This document shows positions 54,153 to 64,000 of a stretch of 64,000 nt of DNA, piece by piece (positions within the stretch are counted from its first letter, which is position 1; each line of letters opens with the position of its first letter). The notes beneath the pieces are model-generated. The model worked only from the letters and a program-made list of their open reading frames with translations, was not told where the DNA came from and made no database searches. The DNA is from Pseudoips prasinana (lineage: Eukaryota > Arthropoda > Insecta > Lepidoptera > Nolidae), in contig OX621260.1 in assembly GCA_951640165.1 (NCBI GenBank), positions 11,116,001-11,180,000 of the forward strand. Direction: 5' to 3'. The translations under genes and the position numbers were made by a program.

Positions 54153-54371
54153 CTAGCTGTGCCCCGCGGTTTTACCCGCGTTACACTTTATAAATTATAG
54201 TCTATTTGTTAAGCCAGGGTGCCAGCTAACTCCATACCAAATTTTATTAATATCGCTCCAGCCGTTTAGACGTGAAAAAGTAACAAACATACACACTCAC
54301 AAACTTTCGCTTTTATGATATTAGTAACGGCTTGAATTTAACTCGGGTAAAACCACGGGGCCTAGCTAGTA
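54153..54371. mobile_element. Two Helitron ends in inverted arrangement
   Basis: 54153-54330 reads in reverse from ACTAGCTGTGCCCCGCGG to TTTATGATATTAGTAA. 54331-54371 then reads forward to GGTAAAACCACGGGGCCTAG with CTAG|T. Thus two Helitron 3' ends point outward from one block. Confidence 0.65.
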
Positions 54372-54507
54372 ATTGATAATGTACCTACGGAAGTTTAGCT
54401 AATCTTCAACTCAATTCAATTATAAGAGATTAACTTATAAACATTTATTTCCCATAGATTATCACTCTCTATCACACATACAACCATAACGGTATGTTAC
54501 ATATAAT

Positions 54508-54876
54508 AATAATGTCCTCCTAGCCGAATTCGGCCACGGCGGTCAGTCTCAACAGAGATTGGCCATCTGCACGGGACATATTATAGTGCTCAAGTGTGTG
54601 CGCAAACACAGGAGCACTTTCTATTCCATCACTCTCATGATCCGATGGGACGCCTTAGCGACACGACCGGAAAGAGGTCAGGCACAGGACCGACGGCTTT
54701 ACGTACTCTCCGAGGCACGGGGGTACAATACCGCCAACTCCCAGACTTCGGGCTCATGATGAGAAATTTTTCTTTTTACAGAAAAGTCCCAAAATCTCTT
54801 TTGGCCCGACCTAGGATTTGAACCCAGGACCTCATTAACTGCGGGTGAACACGCTACCACTAGACCAACGAGGCAG
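54508..54876 (-). mobile_element. SINE family A, full-length copy
   Basis: Reverse: AATGTCCTCCTAGCCGAATT, CGTACTCTCCGAGGCACGGG, B box GATTTGAACCCAGGACC, A box CGCTACCACTAGACCAACGA. One of the best preserved copies in the window. Confidence 0.92.
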
Positions 54877-55017
54877 ATGTTACATATAACAATCCATCAA
54901 AGATAATCTCGTTTAAGAGCAGTGCAGCCGTTCGCGCTCGAAGCGCTAACGCAAATAGTGGGTAATGGAAGGTGGTATGGTAAGTCTGTGCCTACGAATT
55001 TTAGACTGCTCTTAGTA

Positions 55018-56361
55018 CAGACGCCAGCACATCAAGCTACTCCAATCTGTCAAATTTCCCCCATTGAAAGTGAAGCTATAAATAATATATATTAGGTCTT
55101 TACCTATGAAATTGCCGTTCTGCAGTACTGGCCATTTAAATCAAAATAATTTTTGTTTGGCTAAGAATTCTAATTTCAAATTAATTTTATTTTAAAAACA
55201 TGGATTCTTTTTTCCAAAAGTAGTCATTTCTTTATTGATTAGTGTTACATTTTCATCGCATTTCAATCTTTTTCGTCATCATGGATACGTTAAAAATTCG
55301 AGTAATTATGGAATATGAGTACCGTCGTGGCAGCAACGCGGCACAAGCGGCACGCAACATCAACGACGTTTACGGAGCTAACACTACAAACCAACGCACC
55401 ACCTGTTATTGGTTTGCTCGCTTCCGTTCTGGAAATTTCGACCTGAAAAATGAACCTCGCGGTCGTCCGAAGACTTTGGTCGACAATGACGAATTAAAGG
55501 CGGTTGTGGAAGCTGATGATACACAATCTACGGCTGAATTAGCAGCAGCTTTCGACGTTAGCGTCAAAACAATATTGGTCCATTTGCGTCAAATTGGCAA
55601 GGTAAAAAAGCTTGACAAATGGGTGCCCCACGAACTCAATGATCGCCAGCGCGAAGTACGCGTCGAGACGTGCCTTGCACTGCTCAACAGACACACAAAT
55701 GAAGGAATTTTGAACCGCATTGTTACCTGCGATGAAAAATGGATTCTGTTTGATAACCGCAAGCGCTCAGCAAGTTGGTTGGATCCTGGTTCAGCACCTA
55801 AACAATGCCCTAAACGAAAACTTACCCCTAGAAAAGTGATGGTCACTGTTTGGTGGTCTAGCGCCGGTGTGATTCATCACAGCTTCTTACCAAACGGGGT
55901 GAGCATTACTGCAGATGTGTACTGTGAAGAACTGAGCACAATGATGGAGAAGCTGGCGCATCTCCAACCAGCATTGGTCAATCGCTCGTCTCCGCTGCTC
56001 CTGCACGACAACGCGCGACCTCATACTGCACAGCAGACGGTCTCCAAGTTGCAAGAACTGGGGTTGGAAGCTCTCCGTCATCCGCCCTACTCACCAGACC
56101 TTGCGCCTACAGACTACTACTTTTTCCAGAATTTGGATAACTTCTTGGCGGGAAAAAAATTCAATACCCGAGAGGCAGTACAAAATGCCTTTGAAGAATT
56201 TGTTGCCTCCCGTCCAGCTGATTTCTTTAAGAAGGGCATCAATAAACTGCCACTGCGATGGCAAAGATGCATTGATTGCATGGGTGATTACCTATTATAT
56301 ATAATAGAAAATCTATAAATAAAAATTGATAGATTGGGGTAGCTAGATGTGCTGGCGTCTG
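55018..56361 (+). mobile_element. Complete mariner element, 1,344 bp
   Basis: Terminal inverted repeats of at least 35 bp start CAGACGCCAGCACATC and differ at three positions between ends. TA flanks both ends (55016-55017, 56362-56363). One intact transposase frame lies between them. Length, TA target and D,D34D signature fit the mariner family of the Tc1/mariner superfamily, closest by eye to the cecropia-type group. Three short relatives share its ends (4137, 60527, 62390). Confidence 0.95.
55281..56318 (+). CDS. Mariner transposase, intact
   Basis: 345 aa from ATG at 55281; an upstream in-frame ATG at 55242 would add 13 residues, but 345 aa is the usual mariner length and the protein then starts MDTLKIRVIMEYEYRRG as in the family. 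Residues 1-110 form the two helix-turn-helix DNA-binding units. The linker motif WVPHEL is at 114-119. The catalytic domain has D151 (TCDEKW), D243 (LLHDNARPHT) and D278 (YSPDLAPTDY), with exactly 34 residues between the last two. The final motif reads DYYFF where DYHFF is common. No stop or frameshift is present. It should bind the flanking inverted repeats and carry out cut-and-paste at TA, in the nucleus. The A residues around the start and a short 5' UTR are typical. Confidence 0.95.
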   Translation: MDTLKIRVIMEYEYRRGSNAAQAARNINDVYGANTTNQRTTCYWFARFRSGNFDLKNEPRGRPKTLVDNDELKAVVEADDTQSTAELAAAFDVSVKTILVHLRQIGKVKKLDKWVPHELNDRQREVRVETCLALLNRHTNEGILNRIVTCDEKWILFDNRKRSASWLDPGSAPKQCPKRKLTPRKVMVTVWWSSAGVIHHSFLPNGVSITADVYCEELSTMMEKLAHLQPALVNRSSPLLLHDNARPHTAQQTVSKLQELGLEALRHPPYSPDLAPTDYYFFQNLDNFLAGKKFNTREAVQNAFEEFVASRPADFFKKGINKLPLRWQRCIDCMGDYLLYIIENL

Positions 56362-56514
56362 TACCTATGTGTGGGCTTTTGAAACGTGATTTTAAGTGCT
56401 AGGGAGGGCTCTTTTTAATTGCACGACCTCACACACCCGAATCAATTTCACACTAAGTGATTTATTTTCAATCGTCGACTAATAAGAGAGGTTATTATTG
56501 AATAATGGTTCAAT

Positions 56515-56696
56515 GTAGACCAGCCATGTGGTTTTCGGCCTGATAAGACTGACAGGGCCACCCCTTACCATCCCGTGGGTATCGTAAAAGGCAACTAAGG
56601 GATACAGCAGATAGTCGCGCAGCAGACTGCAGTTTTATGTTACGCTCAGCATTCTGACACGACTAAAGAGAGATCAGACTCTCCCTAGGGAGGCAG
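56515..56696. mobile_element. Unclassified dispersed repeat
   Basis: CCATCCCGTGGGTATCGTAA, AAGGCAACTAAGGGATACAG and GAGAGATCAGACTCTCCCTA resemble a repeat commonly seen in moth and butterfly DNA as I recall. No second copy lies in this window. Confidence 0.4.
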
Positions 56697-56783
56697 AACA
56701 ATTATTTATGGGCACACAAATAGTTGTCCGGCGCAGGACACGAAACGGCAAGGCGACTATTTTAGCCGTTGCGCCACATGTGC
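56697..56783 (-). mobile_element. SINE family B, head fragment
   Basis: TTTATGGGCACACAAATAGT, TGTCCGGCGCAGGACACGAA, end GCCGTTGCGCCACATG. The body is missing. Confidence 0.8.
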
Positions 56784-57251
56784 AGATGAAATTCATTGGT
56801 CGAAGACTTTCGTTAGATAATAAAGATAGCGGAAATAGACATATGTATGTCAAGCGATTGGCTTGTTGCTGTCAAAATTGCCACCGAAGCCTATATTTAG
56901 TTCGGAACATTATTGTTAACCGAACAAATTTTCACCGCACCGGCAAAATAAAAAAGAAATCAAACTGCACTTGGCATTCTTGAAATGAGTGAATATCATG
57001 AAAAGGTGTCATTCGATGAGGTTTTTGCCACCCCTGCTGTGCTTTGTGAGTACAACGAGTTTAAAGCCTTATTGTAAAACGTCGACGTCAATTTTTGTTG
57101 ACGTGTACCTTCCAAAGGGGTTCCGTATACAAAGGGCGCTCTGCTACCTGCCCAACTGTCCATCTACATTCACTAACAAATTTGAATATTCGTTTGCAGA
57201 ACTGTACTTTGTATTATATCTAACCTAAAACATGACGTAACGATTTATAAT
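56784..57251. other. Unassigned spacer
   Basis: Two frames of 79-91 codons (56708-56983 partly in the SINE, and 56989-57228) show no family resemblance. Confidence 0.35.
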
Positions 57252-57310
57252 AACCGGCCAAGTGGAAGTCGGATTCGCGTAAGAACGGTACCGTAATAAT
57301 CTAAAAAAAC
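57252..57310. mobile_element. Repeat F, left-end fragment
   Basis: AACCGGCCAAGTGGAAGTCG matches the start of repeat F at 63604 (AACCGGCCACGTGCGAGTCG). Confidence 0.6.
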
Positions 57311-57378
57311 GGCACAACAATTAGGTTTGTTGTATGGTAGCCCCTCTTAAATATTTGTTGTATTGTAATTGAATTATA

Positions 57379-57772
57379 CAACATGTAACTTAATTAACGC
57401 ACTTCCTGAAAATAGTTTGTTCAGAATCGTTTACTGAATCGATTTATATCATTTTTAATATAGGTAATTTTTTATTCCAAAATAATTAAAACTAAGGAAA
57501 TAATTGTCATATTAACGCTGTACAGTCAAAACAAATGAAATGGACCGTAAGTCAAAGTAAAAAGACTTTAAAATAGCAGTTTTATTTGTATTCATACAAA
57601 TTCCATTATTCAATACAAAATAAAGAAAAATATTTTTGTTTCCAATAAACTAATTTAGTAAATAACAATGCATATACATGTTAAATTTGAAAATGCAGTG
57701 TATGTATTATGATTACAACATAATAGTCTAATTGGGGTGTTTGAGGGTGTGCGTTAATTACGTTATATGTTG
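57379..57772. mobile_element. TA-flanked MITE, 394 bp (inverted)
   Basis: Opposite orientation to 27734 and 37042: starts CAACATGTAACTTAATTAAC, ends GTGCGTTAATTACG...ATGTTG, with flanking TA. Interior AT-rich and non-coding. Confidence 0.9.
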
Positions 57773-58017
57773 TATATTTTTAAAGTGATTTTTTTTTTAT
57801 TGGCACTCAAAACAGAATACTATCAATATATGACATCGAGGTATAGATAAAGCATTAGTACTAGACTAAATTCCTAAAAAAGCGTACACAGTATGACAAG
57901 TAAAAGTGAATTCTAAATATTTTGTGAATATTTGAAGCATCTACATGTTGCGGTTATCAATATCGAGCAAAAACGAGCATTAAAATCACGATTTTTATAT
58001 GAGAGCCTCCCCAAGTA

Positions 58018-60139
58018 GACCAGGGTAGAAGCGTTTAAAAATAATAAAAAGTGTAAAAAAATAATAGTAGGATGAAACCCATTAGAAAAGGAAGGGAATA
58101 TTATAAAAATGATAGGAAAAATAATTTACGGGCGATCTGAGGTCGGGAAGGGGATGGGGGTGAGTTTTTAAGGGTAAAAAACGGTTTGTCTCGATTTCCG
58201 GCAAAACTAAAAGTCCTATCGAAAAAACTCAAATGGCAAAGTTGTAGGTAATAAAAAGATCTAAAACTTTTGTATTTACACTTTTTTCACATAACCTAAA
58301 TTTTATGAGAAAACTTCAAAAAACCAAGTTTTTGGTTTTTTATTTTTATCTTTTACATAAATTTTTCTTTTTTAACGAAATTTGGTGAAAACTTATCTTT
58401 TTATGTCTCAAATACGCTGTAATTTATTTGATTAAAAATATTTATTTTTTCACCTTACTTTGAATTAATATCGAAAAATCACCCTAATTTTCAATCGAAA
58501 AGTCACCCGTCAAAATATCAGCTTTTTTCAAAAAGTTGGTACGTTTTCTGTTCGTTAAAATCTCTACTTTCCGATGGTGAAATAAAATATATATGTTACT
58601 ATAGTAAATTTTCTCAGAAAATGCAAAAAATCGAAAATAACTCGAATTCGATTTTTTTTAATTATTATGAAAAAAATCATCTAAAAATGTGATTGCTGCA
58701 ATTTGTTTCAATTAAAAAGTTGATTTATTTAATGCTTATTACATTTATGTCATAGAAAATATCATTATATATAAATATAAATGTAAATCGTACAATTAAA
58801 TGTAGATACTTTATTCTGATTACGTTATTCATTACAATATTTTTAAACAACAAAATATTAAAGAAATAAATGTCAAAATGTATAAAAAATATATATTAAA
58901 TATATCAAAAATCTATTTAAAATGTATAAATATATAAAAAATATGTATAGTAAATATATTTTAATAACTAACTTTTGGCTGATTTTCATGTATATTTCAT
59001 ATATTTTGAATATATCTGAAATATATTTGAAATGTATAAAATATATATGAAAATCGGCCAAACGTTTGTTATTAAAAATATATTTACGATATATATTTTA
59101 TATATTTTTTATAGATTTTTATGTTTTATGAATTTTTTTTTTTTTGATTAACTAACTTTGTTTGTGCAAAATTAAGGAGATTATTATTAGTATGTATGTA
59201 GTAAGACCCAGACCCGCCTAGCCCCTTCCCCACTTCTCCATGAAATACCTTTTGATGGGCTACTATTTTTCGTAGGTCACTCAGGTATATAATTTATCTT
59301 AAAATATAAATAGACATCTACGCATATAATTTAAAGAAGATTCGACAACTTTCTCCAAATATTGTAGATGTCTTATTAAATATTAATTTTATTAACTTAT
59401 TTGTTTGTTAATTATAGTAGTATATTTTTATTTGCAATTTTATCAATGTTACATGTAATCTAATGTTTTTTGAGTAATTAAAGTGTTAATTTTAATAAAT
59501 AGCTCAAAATTTATTATAGTAATTAAAAAAAGAATTTGATTTTTTTTTGCATTTTCTGAGAAAATTTACTATAGTAACATATATATTTTTTTTCACCATC
59601 GGAAAGTAGAGATTTCAACGAACAGAAAACATACCAACTTTTTAAAAAAAGCTGATATTTTGACGGGTGACTTTTCGATTGAAAATTAGGGTGTTTTTTT
59701 CGATATTAATTCAAAGTAAGGTGAAAAAATAAATATTTTTAATCAAATAAATTACAGCGTATTTGGGACATAAAAAGGTAAGTTTTCACCAAATTTCGTT
59801 AAAAAAGAAAAATTTATGTTAAAGTAAAAAATAAAAAACCAAAAACTTAGTTTTTTGAAGTTTTCTCATAAATTTTAGGTTATGTGAAAAAAATGTAAAT
59901 ACAAAAGTTTTAGATCTTTTTATTACCTACAACTTTGCAAGTTGAGTTTTTTCAATAGGACTTTTAGTTTTGCCGGAAATCGAGAAAAACCGTTTTTTAC
60001 CCTTAAAAACTTACCCCTTCCCGACCTCAGATCGCCCGTAAATTATTTTTCCTTTCATTTTTATAATATTCCCCTCCTTTTCTAATGGGTTTCATCCTAC
60101 TACTATTTTTTTTTGTTTTAAAATTTATCGACCCTGGTC
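58018..60139. mobile_element. Long-TIR non-autonomous element, 2.1 kb
   Basis: Inverted arms of roughly 600-680 bp (58018-58690 against 59540-60139) start GACCAGGGT, with TA on both sides. Matching blocks include CGGGCGATCTGAGGTCGGGA, TTTCCGGCAAAACTAAAAGT and ACCATCGGAAAGTAGAGATT and their inverse. The ~850-bp centre is extremely AT-rich and holds a second inverted pair (GATTTTCATGTATATTTCAT near 58980 with ATATATGAAAATCGGCCAAA near 59043). No transposase frame. Confidence 0.85.
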
Positions 60140-60179
60140 TAAAGAATTGATTTTATTCTGTTTTTTTGTATTTCTAGTT

Positions 60180-60335
60180 AAAGCGGCAACTGAAATACAT
60201 CATCTGTGAAAATTTCGACTGTCTAACTGTCACAGTTCATGAGATACAGCCTGGTAACAGAAAGACAGACAGACAGCCAGCGGAGTCTTAGTAACAGGGT
60301 CCCGTTTAACCGTTTCGGTAAGGAACCCTAGAAAA
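60180..60335. mobile_element. Repeat F-like right-end fragment
   Basis: GAAAGACAGACAGACAGCCA, then AGGGTCCCGTTTAACCG and GGTAAGGAACCCT parallels the right end at 41690-41763. Confidence 0.5.
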
Positions 60336-60354
60336 GTAATAAAGTTTATGTTGT

Positions 60355-60485
60355 TTGGCTTGTTGGTCTGTGGTTAGTGATCTTGAATGCTGAGCCAGAG
60401 GTGTTGGGTTCGATCCCCAGGTACGACACATCTTTGGGTGATGAGCACGATTATTTGTTTTGTGTCTATGTGTAATTTATCTATA
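60355..60485 (+). mobile_element. SINE family D copy
   Basis: GTGGTTAGTGATCTTGAATG head, B box GGGTTCGATCCCC, body GATGAGCACGATTATTTGTT to TATCTATAATAAATA. Confidence 0.8.
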
Positions 60486-60488
60486 ATA

Positions 60489-60776
60489 AATACGGCCATA
60501 TGATATCAAACTAAGCAGAGCTTGTACAGACGCCGGCACATCCAGCTACCCCTATCTGTCAAATTTCTTTTATAGCATATGCACAAGGTTCGCTTTTAAT
60601 TAGGGAAATTTGACAGATTGGGGTAGCTTGATGTGCTGATATATGATTTACTATTATACTACTTTTCTTATGTAAATATATACTTATATACAGAAACAGG
60701 ACAAACAGGTTCATGCACACAAATATCTGTCCTGGGCGGGAATGCCAAGTATCCACCAACCATGTTAACCCGCTCG
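60489..60776 (-). mobile_element. SINE family C copy split by a mariner MITE
   Basis: 60489-60526 and 60640-60776 are family C in reverse (CTAAGCAGAGCTTGTA, then ACTACTTTTCTTATGTAAAT and AATATCTGTCCTGGGCGGGA). The MITE sits at the TA of GCTTGTA. The B box is partly deleted. Confidence 0.75.
60527..60638. mobile_element. Mariner-derived MITE, right end damaged
   Basis: Left end CAGACGCCGGCACATCCAGC is intact. The right side reads to GGTAGCTTGATGTGCTG and then loses its last ~9 bp. Confidence 0.85.
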
Positions 60777-61121
60777 TCTAAATAGCATGGCAACTAAAAC
60801 ATATTATTATTTAAATTACATGGCAACCAAAACATATTTTGTGAATACGATTTTAAGCCGATTGATCACTATAGATTTTAATATCGCCCTTTATCAGGGG
60901 ACGTTAAAGTGATATGGATGTGTGTGTGGAAATGATCTGTCTGGGTGACGGGGGATTTCACCTTCTGTTTAAGAATGTCACTTTTGTGGGCTTGAAATCC
61001 AGGAATTTGCACCTAATATGATACTAAATAGAATATATTTTAGTTTATGGATGTTATCTGTAGGACAAAATATGATTTCATTGCTACTTTATAAATCGAA
61101 TGGCCTGCTAACTGTGACGTG

Positions 61122-61125
<4 letters not shown>
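60777..61125. other. Unassigned spacer
   Basis: Nothing recognisable. Confidence 0.35.

Positions 61126-61183
<58 letters not shown>
61126..61183. repeat. (TA)n microsatellite
   Basis: A nearly pure TA run of about 28 units, abutting a truncated LINE end. Confidence 0.95.
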
Positions 61184-61186
<3 letters not shown>

Positions 61187-61705
61187 GTAGCTAGGTTTGT
61201 AAGATGTAATGCTACGTTGTTTGAATCAAGGCACAATAAAAATAAGAGAACAGTCACACATTTGGCTCTTGAAATCCCTGCTCCAAAGTTAGAACTTTTT
61301 CGACGAGTTTACATGGCTCCGTTGATATACAATGCTTTGCCTAAATCGTTTACTGATCTGCCGTTTAAAAGGTTTTGTATCGAATTGCGTAAGTAGTTGT
61401 TGCAGGAATGTTATTACTCACTTAATGACTTTTTCGCCAAATATCCATGTATGTTTTTAAGTCTTGGTCTTGTATCAAAACTGAAGTATCGAAGTTGAGA
61501 TGTAAATAGTGTTTTTTTAATAGATTGACTCAGTTTTATTTAGATAATTTAATTGATAAAATAAAATAAAATTTCACTATATTATGAATATCTAATTGTT
61601 ATGTAACCCTTTGCATGCCGCTGTGTCGGCGGAACATGTTGATCAATGTCATTTTAACAACCTTGTGCCGTGTTTCTGGCAAATAAATGTATTCTATTCT
61701 ATTCT
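61184..61705 (+). pseudogene. LINE C-terminal fragment with in-frame stop
   Basis: The frame from 61185 gives FESRHNKNKRTVTHLALEIP and APLIYNALPKSFTDLPFKRF, then CIELRK followed by TAG (a TGG-to-TAG change would explain it), then LLQECYYSLNDFF. This is a LINE C-terminal block. The 3' UTR ends GGCAAATAAATGTATTCTAT with an ATTCT tail at 61690-61705. Confidence 0.72.
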
Positions 61706-61774
61706 AACTAGCAATAACGTGTTTACACGTGCTTCGTGGTGATGAATACCACAATGGTCTGAGTAATTATCTAA

Positions 61775-62068
61775 TAATAATGTCCTCCTGGCCGAATTTC
61801 GGCCACGGCAGCCAGTCTCAATAGAGATTAGCCATCTGCGCGAGACATATTATAGTGCACAAGTGTGTGCGCAAACACAGGAGCATTTTATATTCCATTC
61901 TCATGATCTGATGGGACGCCTAGCGATACGACCAGTAAGATGTCAGGTACAACACCGACGGCTTCCGATGTGCTCTTCTAGGTAATAGATAATTATGTCC
62001 CGCGCTGATGGCTAGTCTGGATTGGCCGCCGCGACCCTGTGTCGGAAATTCGCCCAAGAGGACATTAT
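61775..62068. mobile_element. SINE family A: two fragments head to head
   Basis: 61775-61985 is family A in reverse (AATGTCCTCCTGGCCGAATT to GTACAACACCGACGGC). 61995-62068 is the family end in forward orientation (TGTCCCGCGCTGATGGCTAG to GCCCAAGAGGACATTATTA). Confidence 0.82.
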
Positions 62069-62119
62069 TACTTAAACAAGACTTACATTTGGTAAGTAAT
62101 TTTACTAAACAAGTAAATT

Positions 62120-62310
62120 AATATCTTGGGAAAACTAACACGCTGCCATCTAATCCCAAACTAGGGAAAGACTCTACCATGGCAACCAGACCACTAGTAA
62201 ACATACTTATAATTTCTAAATATATACTATTCTAGATCAATGACGTCACACAAAGATTTGTCCTTGGTGGGGATCGAACATACGACCTTTAGCTTAGCAT
62301 TCAGGGACAG
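62120..62310 (-). mobile_element. SINE family D copy
   Basis: Reverse: AATATCTTGGGAAAACTAAC, GCCATCTAATCCCAAACTAG, B box GGGATCGAACATACGACC, head end TTTAGCTTAGCATTCAGG. Confidence 0.78.
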
Positions 62311-62389
62311 GTGTCAATTCGTGTTGTTGTCTACCTTCTCTCACAATAATTACTCATGCATACCTAATAAATACACATTAGAATAGGTA

Positions 62390-62521
62390 CAGACGTCAGC
62401 ACATCCAGCTACCCTAATGTGTCTTTCTTTTATAGATTTCCAAATTGATCACAAAAGCATAAGGTTCACTTTCAATTGGGGAAATTTGACAGATTGGGGT
62501 AGCTTGATGTGCTGGCGTCTG
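62390..62521. mobile_element. Mariner-derived MITE, 132 bp
   Basis: CAGACGTCAGCACATCCAGC at the left, TTGATGTGCTGGCGTCTG at the right, flanked by TA. Its right ~60 bp match the left end of the autonomous mariner in inverted orientation. Confidence 0.9.
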
Positions 62522-62584
62522 TACGATAACGAATTCCAGTGTAAAGAAAATCCAGTAATGTTAATATCAAGTTGATTATAGAAT

Positions 62585-62830
62585 TACATATATAGACTCA
62601 CGCCTGTTTCCCAGTGGGGTAGGCAGCGATAACGGATTTCCATCTTTACACACCTTTCTGCCTCGTTTACTATCATTATAGTCTTCATACATACTCGCCG
62701 GTTTAGGGTAGGTACTACTGAATTGGCCTTTCTGGAGAACGTCTCCGATGACATTCTGGTGACCTGTACCTGTCTCTCACAAAATAGGTTGTTTACTCCT
62801 ATTTACCAATTGTCCATTGGTGGAGCGCGG
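62585..62830. mobile_element. Unclassified dispersed repeat
   Basis: TTTCCCAGTGGGGTAGGCAG, CATACATACTCGCCGGTTTA and GACCTGTACCTGTCTCTCAC look like a common moth/butterfly repeat from memory. It is the only copy in the window. Confidence 0.35.
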
Positions 62831-63423
62831 TTGTTGGTCATCCGAAGTATAATAAAATTATCAATACTTTGATTCCTCGTGCCCACTTTAGTCACAAATA
62901 ATTACAATTTTGTTTTTGTTTTTCCGTGGTTTTGTTCATGTTTTATTCTTCACTCATATTTATCGTAAGCAATGTTTTGTGATGATATAATAATTAATAA
63001 ATAAATTAATTTGGTCAGAGAATGTTCTACGATAAAATTCTCTATGAATTAAAACAAAAAAAAAATATAAAAACAATGTCTTGTACTTGTTCTGTTTATA
63101 AATATGTGAAATAAAATTACTCTTATAATATTTCAAACATTTATTTTCATATCGTAGGACCGACCTCTACCATTTTTTTATAATTTCCGTTTTAAACAAA
63201 ACATATAATTATTTAAAACCGATTCTTAATCAACGGAAAAATCACGTAGCATACACATAAAAAACGCACACAGACGAATTAGTAACCTCGTATTTTTGGC
63301 AACCCTATTTGCTTCATCTACATTCTATGATGATATATCAGAAGGTTTCACAGTAATGCTGGTTAATTACAAATGGGGTGGACGCTGCTCATTCCTATCA
63401 ATTACGAAGTTCCAATCAAAGGT
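62831..63423. other. Unassigned spacer
   Basis: Nothing recognisable. The 65-codon frame at 63296-63493 ends inside the next SINE and is not supported. Confidence 0.35.
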
Positions 63424-63600
63424 CTCGCCTCGCCGCTTCGTGTCGCGGTTTCGAGTCCTGTGCCGGACTACTATTTGTGTGACCCATAAATAGTTGTTCT
63501 GAGTCTGGATGTAATTTGTGTCCGTGAATTTTATCTTTGTAAAATACCCCGCGACATAGGGATTAAATTCCCTAATGCGGGCGTTATCTTTTTAATAAAA
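63424..63600 (+). mobile_element. SINE family B, 5'-truncated copy
   Basis: Starts in CTCGCCTCGCCGCTTCGTGT, B box GGTTTCGAGTCC, TGAGTCTGGATGTAATTTGT, TACCCCGCGACATAGGG, end GCGGGCGTTATCTTTTT and an A-rich tail. Confidence 0.88.
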
Positions 63601-63601
63601 A

Positions 63602-64000
63602 AAACCGGCCACGTGCGAGTCGGACTCGCACATGAAGGGTTCCGTAGCAGCAAGTATTTCAGTTGATTAAATGAAAGCAAATCGCGGTTTATGACGTGTT
63701 AAAAAAAACTACTTGCTAGATCTCGTTCAAACCAATTTTCGTTGTTAGTTTCTATGGTAATGTACATCATATATTTTTTTTAGTTTTATCATTCTCTTAT
63801 TTTAGAAGTTAGTGGGGGGGGGGGGACACTCATTTTACCACTTTGGAAGTGTCTCTCGCGCAAACTATTCAGTTTAGCCAAAAATGATATTAGGAACCTC
63901 AATATCATTGTTGAAGACCTATCTATTGACACCCCACATATATGGGTACGATGAAAAAAATTGAGTTTCAGTTCTATGTATGGCGACCCCCAAAATAATT
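63602..64000. mobile_element. Repeat F copy, runs off the window
   Basis: Starts AACCGGCCACGTGCGAGTCG and ACATGAAGGGTTCCGTAGCA, then follows 41283-41640 closely (ACTTGCTAGATCTCGTTCAA, a G-run at 63811-63822, TGAGTTTCAGTTCTATGTAT). Neither copy has a real coding frame. Confidence 0.75.

Overview
This is an AT-rich, eukaryotic, apparently host-gene-free stretch built almost entirely of transposable elements. The repeat set (several tRNA-headed SINE families, a 5S-rRNA-headed SINE, Helitrons ending in CTAG/CTGG, jockey/CR1- and RTE-like LINE tails, a Ty3/gypsy element with an insect-type Gag, and a D,D34D mariner) points to an insect, most likely a moth or butterfly. That assignment rests on recognition of repeat types, not on a host gene. 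I found no rRNA, no intact tRNA gene, no CRISPR and no convincing host exon.

Layout. 1-9.7 kb: SINEs, a 5'-truncated LINE with its reverse-transcriptase end (1.0-2.3 kb), a mariner-derived MITE, and a LINE 3' end lying between ~98-bp direct repeats. 9.7-16.4 kb: a YqaJ-type nuclease pseudogene split by a complete, young Ty3/gypsy element (10198-16397, minus strand) with 155/157-bp LTRs differing only by one CA unit, a TATG target duplication, open gag and pol frames, and a 64-codon membrane-protein frame ahead of gag. 16.4-22.7 kb: SINEs, a 16-bp minisatellite, and a broken Helitron Rep gene. 22.86-26.97 kb: a 4.1-kb foldback element with a perfect 9-bp target duplication, made of inverted arms filled with ~170-bp subrepeats arranged in 341- and 682-bp orders, inserted in an RTE-like LINE remnant. 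27-50 kb: nested SINEs, MITEs and Helitrons, including two tandem Helitrons whose removal restores a SINE, and a 380-bp foldback. 50-54.9 kb: a CR1/jockey-like LINE fragment, a palindromic MITE with TTAA flanks, and a SINE cluster. 55.0-56.4 kb: an apparently complete mariner with an intact 345-aa transposase; three small relatives of it lie at 4.1, 60.5 and 62.4 kb. 57-64 kb: MITEs, a 2.1-kb long-TIR element, a (TA)n tract, a LINE tail and SINEs.

The probably functional proteins are the mariner transposase and the Gag and Pol of the Ty3/gypsy element. The best candidates for something undescribed are the hierarchical foldback element and the small membrane-protein frame in the retrotransposon leader. 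SINE families are named here A to E and other repeats F to K only for cross-reference; these are my labels, not database names.
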